Source: Amyelois transitella | Taxonomy: Eukaryota > Arthropoda > Insecta > Lepidoptera > Pyralidae | Reading direction: 5' to 3' | DNA length: 64,000 nucleotides | NCBI RefSeq assembly: GCF_032362555.1 | Contig: NC_083506.1 | Coordinates: 9,719,501-9,783,500, forward strand | Shown here: one piece after another, positions 38,391 to 50,800 of the stretch | How positions within the stretch are numbered: the stretch's first letter is position 1 | How the letters are laid out: the number at the start of each line of letters is the position of its first letter | The notes under the pieces: generated by a model | Databases searched by the model: none | Told to the model about the DNA's origin: nothing | Seen by the model: only the letters and a program-made list of their open reading frames with translations | Made by a program: the position numbers and the translations under genes

Positions 38391-38640
38391 GTGTGGTTCC
38401 CATCACCAATAAAAAAGAGTGGAGTGCCATCTCGTTCCCATTGATGTCGTAAAAGGCCACTATGGGATAGACTTATAAACTTGGGATTCTTCTTTTACGG
38501 GCTAGCAACTTGTCAATATCTGTATCTCAATTCTATAATTAGGCCAAACAGGTGAACGTGGCCTATCGGTTTTTTCATGACTATTGGCCCTGTCTACCCC
38601 GCAAGGGATATAGACGTGACCATATGTATGTATGTATGTA
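38391..38640 (+). mobile_element. SINE family A, full-length
   Basis: This is the best copy in the window, at 250 bp. It has the 5' end GTGTGGTTCCC, identical to the first bases of the LINE at 33238. The middle has 'gggctagcaacttgtcaata' and 'ggtgaacgtggcctatcgg', the 3' block is 'accccgcaagggatatagac', and it ends in a (TATG)n tail. It has no coding capacity. Because both its ends match the LINE, it was probably mobilised by RTE-like proteins. No clear target duplication was found. Confidence 0.88.
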
Positions 38641-39984
38641 ATATATAATAATACACCACAGTGTACACTGCATGCGCAGTGCAATTACAGTTTATAATGA
38701 CACTCACTCGTAAAAGAGGACCAACTTTGTTTAAAAAGAATTACTTCATTTATTATGTTTCATGTTTTTCGCAAGGTGCATTAGACCGTAAAACTCTGAC
38801 ATAATATTTTCAAGTTCATGGCTAATTAATGGCAAAATAGGACAATAGGGTTGCGGTCAATGGAAGAAATGCGTCAAAACTTGTGTTTTGGATTCTCGTG
38901 GCCTAAGTGACAGAAATGGGCGACAAATCGTTTTGACAGCTTTTCTGTTGTATTTGTTTATTTTCTTGGCGGCAAACAAGCGGCAAAAAACTGTGATATA
39001 CTTTTTGTAATTTTTTTATAAGTCTGTAGGTATACCTAATCTAATAAAAACTACCTACAGTTATTTTGAATAGGTATCTATTTATAATAGAAGTTTCAAA
39101 CTCAAAATCATATAGGTATGTACCTACTGAATTATAAGTTAATTTGATGACCAGTCTATGACTGTGACATGTGGATCTCAGCTCCCGTAGCATGGCAAGC
39201 GCGACGCCATTTTTATGGCGCGAAAACTATAGCTGTCCCGTTTCTCATCATAACAAAAAGCGAAATATCAAGAGTGCTCCCATTAGTGCAAAGATCTTGA
39301 TCGCTCCTTGCCTTTCTTTGCGGCACTCGTCTAACTTCAAAATGGCAAAGGAAACGCTGTGGTCTAGTGGCAGGCGGCACGCGGCGACACAATAGGCTGT
39401 CCGTCTGTCCGTCCATTCGTCCGTCATTAGCACTAATAACTCCATACTCTAGAATGTGGCATAAAAGTGACGTCCTTGCGGTCTCGAGAGGAAACGCTCA
39501 AAGGTACCTACCCTAATAATTCTATCAATAGGCCCACAGTTGTGGTCAATGTGGTAATCGCGCTTCTAAAGAAAATGTTTGGAATGCCGTTTCGCTAACT
39601 GCAACAATTGGCACGGAAGGGGATTCAATTTAGACGCACAGTTGTTGCGGTTGAGCTAATGTGATGCCTAGATTTTCAAAGGGTCCGGTTTCAACTTTAC
39701 ATATTTTAAAATAAATTCTTTTTAACGTACTTATGTATCTACCTAGGAACGTACTTACCATAAACAGTTTTAGGTACTTACGTATATTTAACCAAGTAGT
39801 TTCTTCTCGTTTATTCAGCCAACAGCTAGAATTTAATGAATATTGCTTAGGTAGTTTGAAAATCTAGGGATAAAGTTAAAACGACATAATTATCTAACGT
39901 AGGTATGTACTACTTATATAGCTGTTTATTATGTATGCCATGAAATAAATCCAAAGTAAAGGCCCGCCTAGGTATCTCTAACCC
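38641..39984. other. Intergenic, no gene seen
   Basis: No supported gene. A GC-richer patch at about 39165-39430 has overlapping ORFs on both strands without domains, and contains YY1-like GACGCCATTTT and CAAAATGGC strings. Confidence 0.5.
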
Positions 39985-40102
39985 ATACATAAGTACATAC
40001 ATACATATAATCACGTCAATATCTCTTGCGAGGTAGACAGACCCGACAGTCTAGAAAATACTGATAGTCACTGTGTGCCTTGATGATGAAATTGAGATAT
40101 AA
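39985..40102 (-). mobile_element. SINE family A, 3' fragment with tail
   Basis: A (TGTA)n tail at 39993-40005 is followed on the minus strand by the CGTGA block, the 'ctcgcaagagatattgacg' block and the 'gtctgtctacc' block, then by diverged family sequence up to 'tctcaatttcatca'. It is 5'-truncated. Confidence 0.8.
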
Positions 40103-40219
40103 ATTTATTTTAAGTATATTTTTTAACACTATATTCCAATACATCCATCCATTCCATAACCCAAAGAATTTTTAATTAATTTAACAGTAACAGAAAAACA
40201 CGAATATTATGATTAGGAC

Positions 40220-40236
40220 ACGTGGCGCCATCTATT
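40220..40236 (-). promoter_or_regulatory. CTCF-like motif upstream of MTRF1L
   Basis: The minus strand reads CAATAGATGGCGCCACG, containing AGATGGCGCC, close to the insect CTCF core AGRTGGCGC. It lies about 345 bp before the MTRF1L start codon, at the edge of the gene-poor region, which would suit a boundary element. The same core also occurs by chance or inside repeats, so this is a candidate only. Confidence 0.4.
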
Positions 40237-40578
40237 GTCGAATAGCTTAAACTTGTATTATGTTTTATAAGTAATGTATTTAATAATATTCAAAAGTATT
40301 CTATTTAAGAACTATTCTAAGGATGTATCTTTGTTATGTATCCTTACATATCTTTGATAACCTTTATTCTGAGAATCTATGTTCCTGTAACTATTGCCTT
40401 GAAAATAAAAATAAAATACTTTACTCAAATGTCAGTGTCAGTAGTATGCTGTCTTACGACTGACATGAATGTAAACATAACCCTAGTTTTATTTTGATCT
40501 TGAGTTTTGTTTCAATTCATAAAAATATTATTTAACTGTGGCTATTGATTGTTGATCACAGAGTACATTGTATCGAAA

Positions 40579-42217
40579 ATGTCATTTCTCAGACCATTTT
40601 ATACCATCAACAATATTCGGAATATTCCATCAATAATTCGAAGATGTTATTCTCAAAATACTATTAATTTATCAGATCCAGCTGTCCAGAGCTACCTTAA
40701 ACATCTGATGCTGCAGCATGAAGACCTTCACACAAAGTCCCGACGGACGCCAGAAGAATCTAAACGTTTATTCGATATCAAACCCATAGTTAATGTTCTG
40801 GAGCAAAGAATCGCATTATATGACAGTATAGAGTCACTGAAAGAACTCAACAAACGCGAAAGCGAAGATAGTGAAATGAAGAAAATGATAAAAGAAGAAG
40901 CTCAAATTTATTTGAGTCGTATCAACGAAATTGATGGAGAATTGCAACAGATATTATTAGAGCCAGTTCTTAGTGAAGGAGGTGTATTATTGGAGGTGAC
41001 AGCAGGTGCGGGCGGTCAGGAAGCAATGTTATTTGCAAGAGAACTATTCGAACTTTATGAGGCATATGCAGGATATAAAGGTTGGGAGGTCAACATAGCT
41101 TCCATTGAGAAATCTGATCTTGGCGGTGTTAGGAAAGCATCCATGCTGATAGAAGGTTATGGTGTGCCACAATTGATGAGAATAGAGGCTGGAGTTCACC
41201 GTGTGCAAAGAATACCAGCTACAGAAAAAGGAGGTAGAATCCACACAAGTACAGTCTCAGTAGCTGTACTTCCTCAGCCTACAGATATAGAACTAAGTAT
41301 TCCTGAAAAGGATATAACCATAGAAACTAAAAGAGCAAGTGGTGCCGGTGGGCAGCACGTCAACACTACAGATAGTGCCGTGCGGATTGTTCATGTTCCA
41401 ACTAGTACCATTGTTGAATGTCAAGAGGGCAGGTCACAAATTAAAAACAGAGAAATTGCTATGCAGAAGTTGAGAACAATATTGCTGCAGAAACAGATAG
41501 AAGAGCAATCTTCAAAAATAAATAGTGAGAGAAAAGCCCAGGTAATTTACTATGCTGAAATTTTTTTTTAATATATTTAATACAGTTCCTAGTTTTTAGT
41601 AACTACAAGCTAGTGTTGTTCACTTGTACTTACTGAAAAACAACAAAAACAGTCTTAAAAAGACTGAAAGTCCATGTACAGCTAAATAGCTTTATTAAAA
41701 AATTGAGATACAAATAGTGACAGGTTGCTAGCCCATCGCTTACAAGAGAAATCCCAAGTTTATTGGCCTATCCCTTAATCGCCTTTAAGGACATCCATGG
41801 AAAATATATGAAGTGGTTCTATTCTAAGTGCCAGAAACAACACGGCACAACAATAGTCTGGAATATTTGAACAAGCAAGAGAATCTGAAAACTGCAGTTT
41901 AATGTTAAATGCAACTGCAAGTAATACAGTCTGCGTATAAATACATGAAACTACATTGCTATTAACACATTCCCAAATTTCAGGTTGGCTCTGGAAACCG
42001 TAACGAGAAAATTAGGACTTACAACTATCCTCAAGACCGAATAACAGAACACAGAGAGGGTGGAGGTACCCTACATAGTCTCAAATCCTTCATGGAGGGG
42101 GGAGAGCAGCTGGAACAACTCCAAGAGAACCTTCTCAGACAACAGCACTATCAGTTGGTGGTTGATGAGATCAACGAATTCATCAAGAAATACCAGAAAG
42201 ATGCAGGAAATAATTAA
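40579..42217 (+). CDS. MTRF1L: Mitochondrial peptide chain release factor 1 (mtRF1a type)
   Basis: It releases the finished peptide from mitochondrial ribosomes at UAA and UAG codons. Two exons, 40579-41541 and 41984-42217, join in phase 0 (CAG/GTAATT donor, TTTCAG acceptor) into 398 residues, close to the usual length. The start is the ATG at 40579, which gives a basic, Asp/Glu-free N-terminus (about residues 1-24) suited to mitochondrial import. The codon-recognition tripeptide PAT is at 213-215 and the catalytic GGQ, in SGAGGQHVN, is at 257-259. The canonical PAT loop without insertion favours MTRF1L over the vertebrate MTRF1 paralogue. After the splice the frame reads [16 protein letters not shown], a strongly conserved family block. 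Its neighbour, an alpha-2/delta gene, is convergent and functionally unrelated. The intron contains a SINE. Confidence 0.96.
41644..41845 (-). mobile_element. SINE family A in MTRF1L intron
   Basis: It lies within the only intron of MTRF1L, antisense to the gene. On the minus strand it has the 'ccatggatgtcc' 5' block, 'gatgggctagcaacctgtca' and 'tttttaagactgtttttg'. The CGTGA/(TGTA)n end is lost. It is well away from both splice sites. Confidence 0.8.
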
Positions 42218-42962
42218 GAAATAAGGGTAAATTAGGTAACAAGATAGCTATGCTTTATATTTAGAGCTATGTAATTCAAAGGCTCTGTAATCCTCTATTA
42301 GTACAACCACTTGATATCAGCAAATATATTATCTGTTTATCTGTTTTTTAATGACGGGTCATTTATTTTAAATCATATGAATGTTTCATTCAATAAGCCT
42401 TGAATTGTAATGTGTCAACTAAATTCTACTACCGTTTGTGTGTTTAATAAATAATTAATCAGAATACTTCATCCTCATAATTCATTCATTCACTAGGTAT
42501 AAATTCTTTTTGTATTATGTTTTAAGAATTTATTTAATATGCTCTGCATCAGCGTCAATCTTCTTTTCAGTTTCCTACCCCCCAAAGGTTGATTCTGGAT
42601 TAGATTGTATCAGTGTCAAAACCGCCTTTGTACCATCTCTATCTGTTTTGTATGTTTTACTCCTATGTTGAGTTAAAGAGTTTATCTATCTATCAACATA
42701 TTGAGTCAGTTACAGAATTAATATTTTCTATATTTTACAGGTCTGGAGTCCTGATGATTGTACCAAGTACACATGATGTTACTTCCCGTCTACTTGCAAT
42801 CCTCGACTCAAAGTTTGTGAGTGTTAATTTAGTTAGTGTTAGATTGTACAGCTTGTAATCCTAGAGTCATACCATTGTGCTTTGTTTCTTACTGTTTGTA
42901 TATATTTATTTTTTCCGTAATGTAAGAAAACATTCAACAACTCTCTTGTTAGACAAAACAAA
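42218..42962. other. MTRF1L 3' UTR and spacer
   Basis: A canonical AATAAA lies at 42446-42451, 229 bp after the MTRF1L stop, and probably marks the 3' end. An ORF at 42613-42858 has a splice-acceptor-like TTTTACAG inside it but no domain, and is not called. Confidence 0.6.
42446..42451 (+). terminator. Likely polyadenylation signal of MTRF1L
   Basis: AATAAA, the first canonical hexamer downstream of the MTRF1L stop codon on the plus strand that I noticed. Confidence 0.55.
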
Positions 42963-43180
42963 TCCTACTACTATTATAAAGGCGAAAGTTTGTATGGATG
43001 TATGGATGTTTGTTACTCTTTCACGCAAAAACTACTGAACCGTAACCGTAAATGGTAATCCATGAAATTTGGTATGTAGGTAGCTGAAGACCCAGAATAA
43101 CACATAGGCTACTTTTTATCCCAGAGTTCCCGCGGGATTGATAGGGTTTCCATGCGGACGAAGTCGCGGGCGGCCTCTAG
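42963..43180 (+). mobile_element. Short non-autonomous Helitron-like element
   Basis: It starts TCCTACTACTATTATAAAGG directly after an A and ends GGGCGGCCTCTAG directly before a T, an exact fit to the Helitron A/TC...CTAG/T rule. A GC-rich block (GCGGACGAAGTCGCGGGCGG) precedes the end. It is 218 bp, non-coding, and of a type very common in Lepidoptera. It lies between the convergent MTRF1L and alpha-2/delta genes. Confidence 0.8.
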
Positions 43181-44899
43181 TATTTAAATAATTTTAAGTA
43201 CACGCCATTATAAATATCCGAAAGCATTTTATTTAATTAAAAACAATTTCAAATATACAATTAGTATTTATTTGTACCAAATAAGTAAATAATCACATTT
43301 CAATCAAGAATAAACAGATCACATCTACTTACATAAACGATAATTTTGAAACACTAAATTCTGAAACATTTAATAATCTCACATAATTTCAATATTTATA
43401 TAACATAATCTTTCTTTATTATAACTTGTATAAATTAATGTCTCGCCACAGGGCTTTGGTATAAAGTGTCCATCCCAGTGAAACCACTTTAAAAAATACT
43501 AGGACGGAGTAAATTTAACAATAGTTAATTAATTTATGAACAGACATAAACAAATAAAGGTAACTTTGTAGAATTTTATTTTAATCTCCACTTAATCCAA
43601 AAGCAGATATGTTTACAAAAGCTATACCTAACTAACCTATATCAATATGAGGTCAGTACAAATTAAGTACAAATTTTAAAATGGGCACTTATAAATAAAA
43701 TTTGCTTTACAATCACTTTTCTTTGAATGTATTCCCAGGTTGCATTCTTAAGGGTCATACTTCAAACAATTTCCATGCACACTTTGTATTTCACAAAACA
43801 GTTTTATATGTAAAAGTGATTTGTTTTTATTAAATGTCTATCAGTACCCGTGACTAAATCTACTTTTTTATATTTATACGCAATTTGTACGTACCTTACA
43901 ATATATTTTTTAAATATAATTATAACATTTTATAGACGACTATTTATTTAAAATATTAAATTATAATTTCTCTATGAGGAAAAAAATATTTTTATTAAAT
44001 TAATCCATTGCCTGATATGAACATATGCCTCTACTTGTGGCAACTTGGAGCGAAAAGACTTACTAACTATTCTCACAAACTATCTACGCCGAACAAAAAA
44101 ATCATCGGTGATATGTGGATATGACATGTATGCTGTTCTAGTTGTTCTATAGGTAAATAAAAAAATAAAACTATAATTATTTTATGAATACAATGCAGAC
44201 AAAATCTATCTATCTATCATGAATAGACAAGACAATGAGACCTTTGACCATAGCATTTTGTCCATACAATGCAACTTTCAACGTCTTTTATTACGTCCTA
44301 TTTTATAAGCTATTATTTAAGAGCTCAATAATCTCACATTGTATCAAAAACGCTAAACCTGACTTTTTAATTATATGTTCTCTTTACACCTTTAGAATTG
44401 AGACTTGATAAGATGTTTATTTGTAATTTTAAGTAAGCACTTTTCTTTCAAACCATGCTAAGTTTTATTATAACTCTAGTTTTAATACGTTGGATTTTAA
44501 TAATTTCCAAAGAACGTCATCAATCTTGTTTTTGTCTCACTCGAATTGAAATGTGAATCAATTGCACACATTATCCTATCAGCAAAAAAAATTAAAAACC
44601 AACATTTATAATCTTAGGACTTGATAAATTTTAATGAGTCTGTGAAAAGCAACAAACAAAATGATCAGTAATAAACGCTATTCCAAATTAATATTACAAA
44701 ATTTCCTTAAGATCATTTGTATGATGCTTTACTTAAATTTCAGACTGTAATTTTCATGTTTTGATTTGTATATTGAAAGCGAAAAGAGATAAGTTTAAAT
44801 TAATATAAAATTACTGTTTACGCCGCCAATGTATAAATCCAAACGTAAACAATAACATCGAATACTGCATGCAATTGTTTCTTAAACGTTTGCCTCGGC
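43181..44899. other. Probable 3' UTR of alpha-2/delta gene A and spacer
   Basis: AT-rich and non-coding. The part next to 44899 must contain the 3' UTR of gene A (minus strand). Several TTTATT strings (AATAAA on the minus strand) are present, so the polyadenylation site cannot be chosen from sequence alone. Confidence 0.55.
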
Positions 44900-47800
44900 T
44901 CAAAAACACCGCAGCACACTCAGTATGCTCAAAGGGATCCAAAACAGGGTTGTGGGCAAGCTGGCTCGTCCGCACATGTCGATGTTGCTCTCCTGTAAAT
45001 AAAAAAAATATATTAAAGAAAGAATTTCAACACAGGCCACATAATTTTTCAAGGGCGTAAAATACTGTTGTAAAGTACAAAGTTTTATCTTTTTTTTATC
45101 TTTATTTCATAGAAATAACATGGGCTTCTAATCCAATTCCAAATCAACTTAAACTGAACCAATTGGAATGATCAGTTCAACAAAAAGAAATTGTGACTGT
45201 AGCCAATAAAAACCCTTATTTAATATTTATGTTTTAGAACTGTTGTTCTATGCATTGTGTGGTTCTGGCAAAATACAATGTGACCAACCCACAAAAAAGA
45301 TAATTTTTAGCTGTTAATTTTTCAAACATTATCAGTGTAGGTAAGACAGGCAATGTTGGGATTATAAAAATTTGAATAATCATTTCACAGTAAAGTATTA
45401 ATTCACCTCAGTATGGTTTCTGATACAAGACATTGGCTGTTTCCTGTACAACGGATGCATATGTTTCAAACACGGCAGTGACTCATTGTAGTTGACTTCC
45501 GTGGCGTCCACAGAAAGGATCGGCACCTCTTCTTTGGGACACAACGCGTCGACCAATATCATCAGCATATTCGTGTAATTTACCAACTGCACGTAAAAAG
45601 GCCTGTTGCAATCTGCTACTGGTTTATTCAATTTCTCGTCCAAATTGCTGTACTCGAGCTGGTAGAGGAAGACTTCTCTGTCACAGGGAGTTGGTCGCGT
45701 CCTGTTGATCAGGACTAATTTCTCGAAGTCCCGCTCTGTGGCCCGGGATGGAGGCTTTGACATGTAGTTATCATCGTTTTCTTCGTCATTCTCGTAGCTC
45801 TGATAAGCTGTTAGGAGGAAATACAAATACTTATTAGAGGCTGTGTAATTAAATCTAATATTCCATGCAAATATTATACTAATATATTCGTACTATATGC
45901 AGTTAAAATTTAAAAATTACATGCTATGAAGAATGCTCAATGCAAATAACTGTTAAATCTTAATCTACTACTGGATAATTTACACAGCGAAAAATAATCA
46001 GTAATTATTCGCAGAACGAAAAGTTTAGGGCATTTCTATAAATCCAACTAAGTCCAAAGGATTAATTAATCGCTTCCATTACCGCTTCATGCAATAATTC
46101 AAAGGTTTGCTATACATATGTTATAAAAAAAAAACTAACTTAAAAATTTTAAAATACAAAACATCCCTAACCTCTACAACTATCTAATCGTATATAAATT
46201 AAATTACAGGGAATTTTTAACTTCGATAATAAATCCATATTACGTATGCAACATATTCCATGATAAAAATAATTTGTTTCATTTTACCGCTTTCATTTCA
46301 TTTACACAACTATTTGCTGATAATAACAGAAGGATATTTTTCAACAGCAAACGAAAGTATATTTAATTTTTTTGGGAAACAAATTAATTAATACCATAAA
46401 TGCTTTATCCTCAAGGCGTAGCGAGTCTTAAATGATAGAAACATCAACGAAATATTCCTACAAACATGGACTGATATAAGCCATTTATGCTATGTAAACA
46501 CCACTAACATGCAAATAAATACGGATTTTTTTAATAAGTGTATAAGAAATATAAACATATCAAAATCGGAAGTGTCACAGACACTACTGTGCTGAATCTA
46601 AAACTCACCAGTGGGTGTAACATACTCTGAAAACAAGATGGAGTCATTACTAGAGAACAATTAACTACATCCAATTGTTGACTCCATACGGAATTTAGGT
46701 TCAACTAGAAGTGATAAATCTAAGTTCTGTTGTGTTAAGTTTGCTTTGTGTAGGGTTGTCGCATGCACCCATTTTGAAGTGCAATGTTCTTAATATTATG
46801 TAGACCAATCCTCTACAATAGACTGATATTTTCAATCGCTTGTTTGAGCTAAGATCTGTTAATTTCAAGTTGTAGTAATGTGTAATAGGTATGTTTTTGA
46901 TATTAAGCCTTTTATAATTCTTCGGCTTCATGCATAAAATAGGCAGGCTCTTTGGCTCAGATGATCGCATACAATAAGATAGTACACAGATTCATATCCA
47001 CCTAAGTGCTCGTTGTCATGCCACAGATCATGCCGACAACGCGCCAAAACCGCAACATCAATACTGTTGTTTATTGCATTACAACATGAACTGAACATAT
47101 ATATATATGTAACTACAAATATATACTTAGATTATTAGATTAAGAAACACGAACTCGACAACTATTGATCGCGGATTTAAATCATTTCCATCTTTTTCTT
47201 TTCATTTTTTATCTAATTTACTTTAATTATTTACAGAAATCTAGACAATTTCATGAATGTTTTTAATAATGATAAAAAGGTACCATACCGCGATAGCATT
47301 TAGGATAAAAACACAAAATGTTCATGTTCCGAAACTTTATCCTAATAAAAGTTTATAATATTGGCAATACTTTGTTTTGCTATATATTATCCAACAATAA
47401 AATCAACATCCATCTTTATAATTTTCATACCGTCATATAGAAAATTAACACAGAACTGATTTGAAATTACTAACCGTCGTCCATAGTGTAACTTGAAGCT
47501 TGTGCCAGCCCTGAAGTTATGGAGTTAAAGAGCCAAACCGAAGTAGTCAGGACCCAAGCAACCACAAGACGGAAGTTTTCCAGTGGCTATAAAAAATAAA
47601 TAATTATTTGATACATAATTACTTGCCACCATCCATAATCCGACATCCATATGAAGAGATGGTGTCCTAATTCTATTTGTTTGCACCAAAAATTACTTAG
47701 GTAAGCCTTTTGTGGGCCGTGGCTCCAAAAAATCCTAAAACAGAATCTTAAAAATTATATGAATCAATAATATTAATAAATCAAGGTAAAGTTACCGTCA

Positions 47801-50800
47801 ATAACGAGCTAGCGGGATTGGCGATTTTCTTTTCTCTAAAGCACACAGCTTGGTAGTCTACTAGGTGCACCGCCTTGAAGACGTCTTCTTCTATCAGCCT
47901 CCCCATAACATCTGGTCGTATCTGTATAAGGAATATATAAACGTTAAAACCACCTAGTTTTTAAGTTTTAGTTAAAGTTTATTTAAATTTTAATCGCTTT
48001 ATTGTCAACGGTGAGACGATGAGGGAGACTATAACGTGATTCTGATTCTTCAGTTTTCATATTTGTAGTATTACTACAGAGTTGTTTTATTAAGACAACG
48101 TTAATGGGGTATTTATAACGTGTCACTTTTTATTTAACCTAATAATTCATAGAATATTATTTTTAGAATTTTAAACTTAACAAAAAAGTAAACACTTACT
48201 TTGCCGAAGAACTGCCCTGTCTGATTGGCGTCCTCGCTGACCACCACCCAGCCATTGTTATCCACCAAGTAACAATCCCAGTTTTCGGATAGGCAAGTCA
48301 CGCATTCTTTGTTGTGTTCGCACTGAAATTTTTTCAAAAAGATATACTTGAGAATGTTATGTAATAGTCATTTTCCAAAGTGAAAATTATCTTTTGCCTA
48401 GATGATTTTCGTAAATTTATAATTAAGTATATTTATACATAGATTTTTCCAAGAGTACATATTTTGTATGTTCAAAATATAAGTAAACTCTGAGAAATAA
48501 CTCTCTCTCTAACTCTAACTGATAAATCAATTACCTCCTACTAATTACTGGTCCAAATGTTTAAATTCTTACTCAAATACTTACTAAAGACGTACTCGCT
48601 CTGCTAAAAACTTAGGTCAGAGCGACCTTCTCTAAAAGTCTAATGCTTGGCACGCAAATACTTACAGATGACGTAATGTTCTCGAACCACTCGCTAAGCC
48701 GCTCGTGCTTGAACTGAAACCCTACGACTGCGGCGGGGGCCTTCCTGTGCCCGTCGCTATGGAACACGGCGTGGGCCCCGGTCACCATGGCCGCGCTCAC
48801 ATTGAGCGGGAACTTGGCGGTGTTGAGATCAACACTATACACGTAGCTCAGGGGGTCGATGTAGTGCTGCTCGACGGCGCGACGGTACCATACTTCGTCG
48901 ATGGCACGTGGCCATTGCTTGCCGAATTCTTGTCTGGATTTGAAAAGTTTCAGTTACGGAACAAGAAATGCATTAATAATATATTAGTAGAAATGTTTTG
49001 AAACACACATTTGATAAAGTTTAGCAGGGGAGTAAATTGAGATAAATCCTATTTTATTACCAACTTGAGGTAAAAAAATTAAAAGATATTGATGCCATAT
49101 ATGTACATTACATTGAACGAGTTAGGTTCCCCTGCAAAGGTTGCGGAGGTCAGATGTGACTCACCCAATCCAGGGTCAAGGGCATACTTCAGGCTCCTCT
49201 CCATAGTGGTGAGGATGCAGCCGGTAATAAAGTCGGGCGGGGAAGATGACATGATATTGATCAAGCTAAACTTATATTGATTTGGATCCTTTTGATATGT
49301 TTATTATATAAATTTATGACTGAGACTATTTTTTAGCCTGATTAAATAGAAATACGTAATTTATACTTTTAATGATCCTCATTATTTACCTGTCGTTATC
49401 GGCATGTTCTTTTGGCGGGTGCGTCTGCCAGCGAGTGAGACCGCTGTGAGTCGCGAGGAACGCTACGATGTAACCGAATCGCTGGATGAACTCCACCCTG
49501 CGACAATAATATTTGTTACTTATGTTGCCTATTCTGGTTCGTGTAGTTTTTTTAGCGGTTAATGTTTTTGGAAACCATTCTATAGTTTCAGAGTTCATTC
49601 ATGTATGCCGTGTTCCTATTTGTAACTAAAATGACTTAGTATGAATTTTTGGAGTTAATCATCAAAATTCATAGTTTTTACAAGACTTATAGCTATAGTG
49701 AAAATAGTAGGTACTGAAGCTGATAAGTTATATATGTAGATGAATAGATAATAAGCCAGGACCTACTAAGACATTCAAATATCATTAAGTAGGTAGTTAG
49801 GTACTTGTTTATATTTGTATGAATTCTGTGATGTTTTAATAAATAATACTTTTTTCTTTCTTGAACATAGGGGTCTTTATATTACTTAGATACTTACGCC
49901 ATCTCCTGAACGCTATAATGGAGTGTTATTCAACCTACCCTCCTAAATCATTTGGGTCGAACTTTGTTTATTATACATACCTGACTCCTTGTTTGCATTC
50001 ATATTAACTTAGGTACTAACCAAACTAACTAAACTTTAAAATCATTAGGTAACTGTACGTTTTTACAATAATTTATTTTTTGTTCAATAACAATGAATAC
50101 GCGCTAACCTTAGAATATACGATACAATACAATAACTCTTTATTGCACCACAATAAATTACAGCAAATTCATAATCATGTATAATTTTTAGTCAATCGAA
50201 TGTGAATCAAAGAATGGTTTGATCTAAAAATTAAGAGACAGACATACTCGTACGGAAGGTACCTCCTTGCCTTTTCTGTATTTCACATATTGATACAATA
50301 ATCATTAATATTTTTAAATATTTGAATATCATTTTCAGAGATCCATGACTTTTAAATACTTACTTACCATCATACAAAAAACGTACCATTGTTTATGACG
50401 TAAAATCATGCAAATTAGAAATTTATCCATTGATGTACTTAGTACTTTACCTCGGCAGTAATCCAATCACTTTTGTCAATGGGCTATCCAGGCCAAAATT
50501 GAGATAAAACGAATGTGCAATATAAGTAAAGTGCTCAATTCAGTATTCTAATGAACTTTTATAAATAAAATATAACAAAAACTTAATAGAATTAGTTTAT
50601 CTCTTTCAAATATTTAAAGATGTTTGGTCGAAAATAGAACTCTAGAACCTACCTATGATTAGCATCAGTAAATACACTCAAAAATCTTGAAGTATCATCA
50701 GCAACGCAGGTATTTGGTCTATCTTAATTCTAATCTGTCTAATTCCTTTAACATTTGCCGCTAAAATTTCACTGTCTTAATGTTTCTGTTCTGTTTCAAA

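Noticed and set aside
42613..42858. ORF downstream of MTRF1L with an internal TTTTACAG acceptor-like site
   Set aside because: It could have been an alternative terminal exon, but the three reading frames after the acceptor give no conserved block and MTRF1L is already complete with its own stop and AATAAA.
48705..49001. 98-codon plus-strand ORF
   Set aside because: It is antisense to a well-supported alpha-2/delta exon (48933-48666) and has no support of its own.
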